Positions 1 to 5,597 of a stretch of DNA of 6,375 nucleotides are shown here, in pieces; positions within the stretch are counted from its first letter, which is position 1, and each line of letters starts with the position of its first letter. Source of the stretch: Bacteroidota bacterium (GTDB taxonomy: Bacteria; Bacteroidota; Bacteroidia; Flavobacteriales; Weeksellaceae); NCBI GenBank assembly GCA_023399595.1, contig JAEWOR010000027.1, positions 1 to 6,375 on the forward strand. The letters run 5' to 3'. Below the pieces are notes generated by a model. The model saw only the letters and a list, made by a program, of their open reading frames with translations, was not told the origin of the DNA and ran no database searches. The position numbers and the translations under genes were made by a program.

Positions 1-65
1 TGCTTAAAGTGTTTTCTACAATCTTCTTCGGTTCCAAAATTCGCCGTAAAACTGAAAATATTCAT
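1..65 (-). CDS. IS1595-family transposase, N-terminal fragment (cut by window edge)
   Basis: An ATG at 65-63 on the minus strand opens 21 codons that run off the left edge of the window. The peptide begins MNIFSFTANF and contains EEDCRKHFK. This resembles, from memory, the start of IS1595-type DDE transposases of Bacteroidota, where a short 'F...F..E..C..HF' stretch precedes a zinc-ribbon (paired Cys motifs) and the catalytic domain. Only this leading stretch is visible; the zinc ribbon and catalytic residues would lie outside. It points the same way as the effector operon and begins 66 bases after the last operon stop. Because it is so short, the family call rests on similarity of about 20 residues. 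I could not identify the terminal inverted repeat or target-site duplication of the element. Confidence 0.6.
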   Translation of the reverse strand, partial: MNIFSFTANFGTEEDCRKHFK

Positions 66-68
66 CTG

Positions 69-103
69 TAATAATTTGAATTACACAAATATACAAATTA
101 TTA
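69..103. repeat. Perfect 10-bp inverted repeat with 15-bp spacer
   Basis: TAATAATTTG at 69-78 is the exact reverse complement of CAAATTATTA at 94-103. The repeat sits between the last operon gene and the transposase start and brackets the candidate -7 box. It could be an operator-like site for the transposase promoter or a weak transcript hairpin. It is very AT-rich, so chance is a real alternative. No T-tract follows it on the minus strand, so it does not look like an intrinsic terminator. Confidence 0.5.
86..93 (-). promoter_or_regulatory. Candidate Bacteroidota -7 promoter box for the transposase
   Basis: On the minus strand this reads TATATTTG, an exact match to the Bacteroidota -7 consensus TAnnTTTG. 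It lies about 20 bases upstream of the transposase ATG, which would give a short leader. A convincing -33 TTTG/TTG box at the usual spacing (about 19-21 bases) is not present; the nearest ATTG at 109-106 is too close. The box is therefore plausible but unconfirmed. Confidence 0.35.
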
Positions 104-131
104 GGCAATCTTACGGATATTCATTAATTAA

Positions 132-1196
132 TTAGTAGGAATCTATGAAAACCTGATCTGAACCGTAAATCCTTGTACTATCGGTTGGAAAAATTTGACC
201 GTTTAATACTACCTGAAAACTATTATTGTCAGGGGCTATTTTAAACTCTAGCTTATTTTGGGTTCCAGATTTTTTAAATGCTTCATTAGCCTTTGACCAA
301 TCGAAAAATGCTCTCCCTTCAAACTTCTCATTTTTACCCGTCTCCCAAAAAAAAGTGATTTCCTTGGCTATTGCTCTTTCTCTCATTGGTGGATTCTCTA
401 TCCAAGGACGAAGCACCATTTCTCTCTCTCCGTTGTAATAATCTATTCTTGTTTCAAATGCTCTCAAACCTTTGTTCTCAGAGGTGATTAGTGGTATCCA
501 GTTATAGCGAAGTCTGTAATTATCCCATTGTAAAGGGCTTGCATCCTTTACCATCCTCGTATTCCTTATTTGCTCTCTGCTTACTACAATTTTTTTTGTA
601 AACATATATTCTGCATACTTTGCATCATCTTTAACCGCCTCTGCTTGATACCTTCCCAATTCTATTTGTACAATCCCATAACGGAGCCATACCACTACCA
701 TACCTTTAGGGGCAAAACCAAATACCAAATCTGTAAAACTATCATAAGGATTTTCCCATGCACCGAATTTTTGGTCTCTTCCTAAATATTCAAATTCTTT
801 TGCTGTTTTCCCGTATTCTTTTACTTCCCCTTGGGAGTATGCTCTTTTCATATACTCTTTTATTTTGTCCTGAGGAAAATCTACATCCAGATGATAAAAA
901 GTATCCTCATACTTAGCATAATACACAATATTAGCACCTATTGGAGTCCCATGTTGCTCTGTCCATCCTTTACCTGAATCCCCCCATCTACCAGATGTGC
1001 CACCAAATGGTAAAGTTGCAGGTACCCCTTCTAAGGTTTTAATATAATCAGATACAAATTCTACTAAATATTTATTCTCTGGATGACAAATCTGTACGTG
1101 AAATTCGGGTAATTCTTTCTCTTTCATTTTTTGACAACTGAAATTATGAGTGATGAAAATTAATAATAATATAAGTTTTGTAATTGTTTTAACCAT
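132..1196 (-). CDS. DUF2931-family lipoprotein, putative immunity protein, copy 2
   Basis: A 354-residue protein predicted to protect the producer against the DUF2235 effector encoded just upstream. The N-terminus is a lipoprotein signal: Lys3 and Lys7, a hydrophobic core at about residues 8-15, then NFSC with the candidate lipidated Cys at residue 21, followed by a charged stretch (QKMKEKE). The mature part matches the DUF2931 pattern: GGTSGRWGDSGKGW and GTPIGANIVYY near residues 65-95, FGFAPKG near 160, and DYYNGERE and FFDWSKANEAFKKSG in the last third. The start codon lies inside the 3' end of the effector gene (8-nt overlap), so the pair is translationally coupled. It is clearly homologous to the lipoprotein at 2874-3965. 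Family assignment is by recognition of these motifs. The immunity role is inferred from gene order and lipoprotein location; DUF2931 has no function established that I can cite. Confidence 0.85.
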   Translation of the reverse strand: MVKTITKLILLLIFITHNFSCQKMKEKELPEFHVQICHPENKYLVEFVSDYIKTLEGVPATLPFGGTSGRWGDSGKGWTEQHGTPIGANIVYYAKYEDTFYHLDVDFPQDKIKEYMKRAYSQGEVKEYGKTAKEFEYLGRDQKFGAWENPYDSFTDLVFGFAPKGMVVVWLRYGIVQIELGRYQAEAVKDDAKYAEYMFTKKIVVSREQIRNTRMVKDASPLQWDNYRLRYNWIPLITSENKGLRAFETRIDYYNGEREMVLRPWIENPPMRERAIAKEITFFWETGKNEKFEGRAFFDWSKANEAFKKSGTQNKLEFKIAPDNNSFQVVLNGQIFPTDSTRIYGSDQVFIDSY

Positions 1197-2877
1197 CTTG
1201 TATATGTCTTTTACGGTATTTTGCTCCTACGGCACCTTCAACACTTGGGTCATGTTTCTGCCCTTTAATATTGAGTCCCATTTTATTGGTTTTTACTGAC
1301 CAATGCAGGTATTCTTTTCTAAGTTTTTTTAAATCTTCTTCCTGTATATAATCCAAATAAGAGATTCCTTTTATCTCATCCATATATTGTTTTGCAGAAG
1401 GGTGTGATCCTTTTTTAAACTCCTCAACATATTGGTTTCTTTTTGCATTACAATTATTAATATAGTTCCATAGTTGTGAATTAATATTTTCTATAAAGCT
1501 ATCATCAATTGCATAATTATCAGTAAGTTTATAATCCAAATATTTCACCCCAAATTGTTTGGAGTAATGGAACATAATGTTGAGAGGTATTTTGTCATAA
1601 GTGTTTCGTACAAACTGTTTTGTGCCTACCAAACCTTTTAGATACATCCCCACTAAAGCTTTATCCAAAATACTTTTGTTTTCTACATCACTTTGCCAGA
1701 ATTTTTTTATTTCTAGCTGGTCTTCACTGTACCAACCTTCTTTTATAAGAATTTCTTTAAATTTTTCCGATTCTATCTGAATTTTTTCTCCTTCAAAAGC
1801 CCAAGAGTTAGGAGTTTCGTAGGGTTTACAATATAAAACACTAATTTCTTTAGCACCATCCAGATAAGAGCCTCCAATATCGGAATGGACACCTGGTAAT
1901 GTGAGTTCTAACCCGTACAAACCACAGCTATTAATATTAGTAAGGTCGAAATTATCTCTGTATTCGTCATCGGAAGCAATCTGCAAAACAAAATAGCTTT
2001 TATTAACGGCAGATAATCCAAGTTGCTTAGTATCATCACCAATTATTCCACCCAATCCGCCTCTGTGATTTATTCCAAATGATGCTACAGTGTCATATAA
2101 GCCAACAAAGTTAAATTTAATACTTTTAGGTTCCACTTCATTCTCTAATAAACAAGCCCCGAAATAACCATATTGTAGCATAGGATTGTCAATATTTATC
2201 TTAATTCTTCTATCTGGAATATCATAAGGTGCTTTAGCGACACCTTCGTTCTTAAAAACGACAAGAGTTTCTGCGGGGTTTGTGGCAATATGTAAAAAAT
2301 GTCTTGCAGCAGTAGCTCCTCTACTGAAACCATATACATTGACTATAAGGTTAACATCTTGTCCCGCATACATTTTAAGAATTTTGCCTGCTTCTACACA
2401 ACCTTTAGAAACCTTAGCTTTTACACCTCTAGAACCTGTACCAAAAGGGATTCCTCTATTATTAGGCAGTGTAGTGAAAGGAATCGATTCACTTTCTAAA
2501 TTTTCTGTACCAATACCTTCTATATATATTGCATATTGGTCAATTTCTTCTGGGGCAATTGCATCATAACCACGTGCTACATTAGAATAATCATTGGTAT
2601 AACTATCGTCTTCATGGTTAGAGTTCTCATACTCTTTACCTGCTTCAGTATTGGTCTTATTATTTTGTGTACCATCAAAAAATAAATTTAAACTAACATT
2701 AATGGTATTTATAGGCGTATCATTAGAATGTATGTTTTTGGGAGTGTTGTAACTTACCCCTGTATCTACTCCTTGTTGATTAACAAATTGTGTACTGTTA
2801 TGAGAAATATTTTCCTTAGAAAGAGATATGTTATCACCTTCTGTTTGAGTAATTACTTTTCCTTCAAAGTAAATTAT
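1189..2877 (-). CDS. DUF2235 (Tle1-like) T6SS phospholipase effector, copy 2, lacking a standard start codon
   Basis: Predicted alpha/beta-hydrolase of the DUF2235 family, a homologue (562 codons) of the 545-residue effector at 3958-5595. The frame is open from the in-frame TAA at 2880-2878 to the stop at 1189. All catalytic elements are kept: FFDGTQNN near the N-terminus, GFSRG with the nucleophile Ser codon at 2325-2323, GLYDTVASFG (Asp) and LPGVHSDIGG (His). The first codons are ATA (2877), ATT (2874), TAC and TTT; the next ATG in this frame is at 2373, and no GTG or TTG precedes it. Starting at 2373 would give 394 residues and lose the FFDGT motif and about a third of the hydrolase core, so that start is unlikely to make an active enzyme. 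Homology to copy 1 begins right at the ATA/ATT (IYFEGKVIT against the other copy's YFVEGKVIT). Either a very weak ATA or ATT start is used, with coupling to the preceding stop, or the gene is a silent cassette. The N-terminal part is close to copy 1; the rest is diverged. The 3' end overlaps the next gene by 8 nt. Confidence 0.8.
   Translation of the reverse strand: MIYFEGKVITQTEGDNISLSKENISHNSTQFVNQQGVDTGVSYNTPKNIHSNDTPINTINVSLNLFFDGTQNNKTNTEAGKEYENSNHEDDSYTNDYSNVARGYDAIAPEEIDQYAIYIEGIGTENLESESIPFTTLPNNRGIPFGTGSRGVKAKVSKGCVEAGKILKMYAGQDVNLIVNVYGFSRGATAARHFLHIATNPAETLVVFKNEGVAKAPYDIPDRRIKINIDNPMLQYGYFGACLLENEVEPKSIKFNFVGLYDTVASFGINHRGGLGGIIGDDTKQLGLSAVNKSYFVLQIASDDEYRDNFDLTNINSCGLYGLELTLPGVHSDIGGSYLDGAKEISVLYCKPYETPNSWAFEGEKIQIESEKFKEILIKEGWYSEDQLEIKKFWQSDVENKSILDKALVGMYLKGLVGTKQFVRNTYDKIPLNIMFHYSKQFGVKYLDYKLTDNYAIDDSFIENINSQLWNYINNCNAKRNQYVEEFKKGSHPSAKQYMDEIKGISYLDYIQEEDLKKLRKEYLHWSVKTNKMGLNIKGQKHDPSVEGAVGAKYRKRHIQDG
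2728..2767. repeat. 40-bp perfect direct repeat within effector copy 2 (partner 5437-5476)
   Basis: These 40 bases are identical to 5437-5476. They encode the DTGVSYNTPKNIH segment of the N-terminal region in both DUF2235 copies, including identical synonymous positions. The perfect stretch sits inside a longer conserved block (2638-2862 against 5347-5571). It is a natural place for homologous recombination or gene conversion between the copies. Confidence 0.85.
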
Positions 2878-3965
2878 TTATAATCATGAAACTCGAAATT
2901 GCTTCTATATACACGAAGGCTATCCGCTTTCAGAGGTTGATTATTAATAAACAACTCAAAACTATCATCGTCTGGAGCTATTCTAAATTCTAATACATTC
3001 TGGTTTCCAGCTTTTTTAAAGGCTTCATTGGCTTTTGACCAATCAAAAAAAGCTCTTCCTTCATAGTTTTGTCCGTTTTTAGTTCTCCAAAAAAAACCAA
3101 TTTCTTTTGGAATTGCCCTTGCTTCCATTGGAACATTACTGATAAATGGGCGAAATATACTTTCGCGTTCTCCATTGTAATAATCCAAATCCATTCTATA
3201 AGCGATAAACTCTTTGTTAGGCGACACCATTTTGGGAGACCAATTATAACGTGTTCTGTATTGTTTCCACTTTTCTGGTGACTCATTGGGAAGATAATAT
3301 TCTATAGCCAATTCATCAAAAAGTTTAGGACCTAGATTGTATCTCTTTTGATATTTTAGCTCATATTCTTTGATCTTTGCTTTATCAGTAACCAGCTCAG
3401 CCTGAAATTCACCTAATTCTATTTGGGTAGGTCCATAGCCATACCAAACCACGACATACCCTTTTGGAGCAAACCCAAAAATAAGATCGGAGAAGCTCTT
3501 ATAAGCCACCGTCATATCATTGTATTTCTTATCATAATCGGGTTCATCTCTTCGGTTGATGTATCTGTTTGTTAGTTTTACCTCTGAAGAATGAGGCTCG
3601 TCTATAGCATAGGCTCTTTGGACAAAGTCTAAAACTTTATCTTTAGGAAAATGAGCTTTCAAATGGTAAAATGCATTTTCAGAATCTGCATAATAAATAA
3701 CATCTGCACCAATAGGAGTTCCACCTTGCAGGGTAAAGCCTTTACCCGAACTCCCCCACGTTCCTGATGATCCTCCGTAAGGCAAACTAGCTCTTGTTCC
3801 TTCTAATGTAATAATTGAATCCTCAATAGGGGATACCAGATGTTTATTATCTGAATGTGATATCTGTACATTATAGGCTGAGCTTATTTTATCTTTTTTC
3901 ATATCTTGGCAATTGATGAGCTGAAATACACTCAACAAAAAAATTAAAATTGTTTGTTTATCCAT
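2874..3965 (-). CDS. DUF2931-family lipoprotein, putative immunity protein, copy 1
   Basis: A 363-residue predicted lipoprotein, the likely cognate immunity factor of the DUF2235 effector encoded upstream. The signal region has a hydrophobic stretch at about residues 5-17 ending in LINC, with the candidate lipidated Cys at residue 19, then QDMKKDK. Asn at the -1 position is not the usual Gly/Ala/Ser, so the lipobox is slightly atypical. Family motifs include GGSSGTWGSSGKG and GTPIGADVIYY in the first quarter, FGFAPKGYVVVW in the middle, and DYYNGERE and FFDWSKANEAFKKAG near the end. The ATG (3965-3963) is inside the end of the effector gene, an 8-nt overlap reading ATGGATAA. The TAA stop (2876-2874) overlaps the ATA that stands where the next effector's start should be. 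The immunity role is inferred from context; a lipoprotein outside the cytoplasm suits a toxin that attacks membranes from the periplasm. Confidence 0.87.
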   Translation of the reverse strand: MDKQTILIFLLSVFQLINCQDMKKDKISSAYNVQISHSDNKHLVSPIEDSIITLEGTRASLPYGGSSGTWGSSGKGFTLQGGTPIGADVIYYADSENAFYHLKAHFPKDKVLDFVQRAYAIDEPHSSEVKLTNRYINRRDEPDYDKKYNDMTVAYKSFSDLIFGFAPKGYVVVWYGYGPTQIELGEFQAELVTDKAKIKEYELKYQKRYNLGPKLFDELAIEYYLPNESPEKWKQYRTRYNWSPKMVSPNKEFIAYRMDLDYYNGERESIFRPFISNVPMEARAIPKEIGFFWRTKNGQNYEGRAFFDWSKANEAFKKAGNQNVLEFRIAPDDDSFELFINNQPLKADSLRVYRSNFEFHDYK

Positions 3966-5595
3966 TTAAAATTGTTCTTTTACGTTCAGTTTCTCTATGA
4001 ACACCAGACACACGTGGTTTCATGCCAAAGGAGTCTAAATTGGCTGACCAATGTAAAAACTGGCTTCTCAAAGTTTTTAAATCATCAATATTTATATTAA
4101 AATTACGATAATAATAATGATTAACTGTCGCAATATAATCTGATGCCGCAGCACTTCTTCCATTGTTGGAGTTTCTAACATAATCATTTCGTAAAGAGTT
4201 GCAAGTATTTATATATGGAAATAATTGTGAGGAAATTTTTAGAATATGCTCATCTTCTATTTTGTTTTTTACTAGTTTATGATCTAAATATTTTGTATCA
4301 AATTGTTTAGAATACTGAAACATATAATCTAAAGGAATTTTATCATAGTGGTTGGATAATATTCTTTTTCCCCAAAGCTGATATTGATAAGTAACATCAA
4401 ATCTGCTTGGTTTTACAATTTTCTCAATGAAAATGTCGTCTGGTAGAAACCAACCTTCATCAATTAATATACTTCTATAATTTTCACAGTTGCGTATTTC
4501 ATCTTTCTCTTCATAAATAAGTACTTTTTCTTCGTCTCCATTCACATACCCACCACCAATATCTGAGTGTACACCAGGTAATGTAATTTGAAGACCTTTA
4601 ATTCCAGAATCTTTGATGTTTGTAAGACTAAAGTTTTCTCTAAACTCATCATCAGATGCTATTTGAAAGATGAACGCACCTTGTCGTACGGCATTTAGAT
4701 TTAACTGTTCAGAATCATTTCCAACAAACCAGTTCCCTCTATGATTTGCTCCAAAAGAGGCAACAGTATCGTACAAGCCGATGAAATTGAATTGAATTTG
4801 ATGAATTTTTAGTCCAGCCTTTACTAGGCAAGCGCCAAAATATCCGTGATTAATAAATAGAGGATTAGTAATGTCTTCTAATTCAATATTTTGAATGCTA
4901 TCTGTTTTTGTTTCTTTTTCTTTATCGTTCCTCTCGTATCTTTCCGGTGGGAATATGGTATATTTACCACCTGCAGTTCTAATAGGAGTTACTGGTGTGC
5001 TTGCCACATGTACAAAATGTCTTGCGGCGGCCGCTCCTCTACTAAATCCAAATACATTTATTTTTAAAATATTGATCTCTTTTCCTCCAAATTTATTTTT
5101 TAATGCGTCAGCGCCTCTTAAACATCCTTTTGTTACCTTTGCCTTTATTCCTCTTTCACCGATACCCATACCTCCCCCTCTTGCAGGTAAACCAAAAGTG
5201 TCATTATCTGTTTCTCCATCCACTGTACCAATCCCTTCTATATACCATGAAACTTGGTTTTCGGCAGTAGAATCTATTGCGTCATAACCTCGAGCAACAT
5301 TAGAATAATCATTTGCATAACTACCTTCTTTTTTTTCTCTTGTAGTACCAGTTTCTGTATTTGTTTTGTTATTCATTGTTCCATCAAAGAAAAGATTAAG
5401 ACTTACATCGATAGTATTTACAGGTTTATCATTAGGATGTATGTTTTTGGGAGTGTTGTAACTTACCCCTGTATCTGCTCCTTGCTGATTCACAAATTGT
5501 GTACTGTTATGTGAAATATCTTCCTTAGAAAGTGATATATTATCTCCTTCTGTTTGTGTAATTACTTTACCTTCAACAAAATACTCAATGCTCAT
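3958..5595 (-). CDS. DUF2235 (Tle1-like) T6SS phospholipase effector, copy 1
   Basis: A 545-residue protein with the DUF2235 alpha/beta-hydrolase fold found in T6SS lipase effectors of the Tle1 type, which cleave membrane phospholipids in target cells. Visible motifs in order: LNLFFDGTMNN at about residues 67-76; INVFGFSRGAAAARHF with the nucleophile Ser at 185 in a G-x-S-x-G elbow; FIGLYDTVASFG with the likely catalytic Asp at 276; and LPGVHSDIGGGY with the likely catalytic His at 343. About 200 residues follow without a motif I recognise, including YDKIPLDYMFQYSKQF and a terminal LHWS segment shared by both copies; they may bind membrane or set specificity. There is no signal peptide or transmembrane segment, as expected for cargo loaded in the cytoplasm. 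The ATG lies 2 nt after the VgrG stop with no Shine-Dalgarno sequence, so expression is probably coupled to vgrG. The first 65 or so residues before the hydrolase domain may dock on VgrG (inference). Phospholipase activity is family-based; substrate class (A1, A2) cannot be read here. Confidence 0.88.
   Translation of the reverse strand: MSIEYFVEGKVITQTEGDNISLSKEDISHNSTQFVNQQGADTGVSYNTPKNIHPNDKPVNTIDVSLNLFFDGTMNNKTNTETGTTREKKEGSYANDYSNVARGYDAIDSTAENQVSWYIEGIGTVDGETDNDTFGLPARGGGMGIGERGIKAKVTKGCLRGADALKNKFGGKEINILKINVFGFSRGAAAARHFVHVASTPVTPIRTAGGKYTIFPPERYERNDKEKETKTDSIQNIELEDITNPLFINHGYFGACLVKAGLKIHQIQFNFIGLYDTVASFGANHRGNWFVGNDSEQLNLNAVRQGAFIFQIASDDEFRENFSLTNIKDSGIKGLQITLPGVHSDIGGGYVNGDEEKVLIYEEKDEIRNCENYRSILIDEGWFLPDDIFIEKIVKPSRFDVTYQYQLWGKRILSNHYDKIPLDYMFQYSKQFDTKYLDHKLVKNKIEDEHILKISSQLFPYINTCNSLRNDYVRNSNNGRSAAASDYIATVNHYYYRNFNINIDDLKTLRSQFLHWSANLDSFGMKPRVSGVHRETERKRTILNG
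5437..5476. repeat. 40-bp perfect direct repeat within effector copy 1 (partner 2728-2767)
   Basis: This is the second member of the 40-base identical pair. It lies 2.7 kb from its partner in the same orientation. Recombination between the two would delete effector 1's body and immunity gene 1 and fuse copy 1's start region to copy 2's catalytic part, keeping the reading frame. Confidence 0.85.
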
Positions 5596-5597
5596 TG

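Noticed and set aside
69..103. Intrinsic terminator for the operon
   Set aside because: The stem is almost all A/T with a 15-base loop and no U-tract after it on the minus strand.
66..131. Terminal inverted repeat or target duplication of the IS element
   Set aside because: Without the other end of the element no repeat pair can be matched, so the boundary was not called.
2374..2877. A frameshift or truncation splitting effector copy 2
   Set aside because: I translated the region codon by codon: 164 codons from 2865 lead in frame into the ATG at 2373 with no stop. The gene is intact except for its start codon.
2990..3286. 98-codon minus-strand open frame in another frame of the DUF2931 gene
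   Set aside because: It is embedded in a well-supported gene with recognisable family motifs and has no features of its own.
4895..5287. 130-codon plus-strand open frame
   Set aside because: It lies wholly antisense to the catalytic part of effector 1, has low-complexity composition and no family resemblance. A similar plus-strand shadow (2282-2569) faces part of copy 2.
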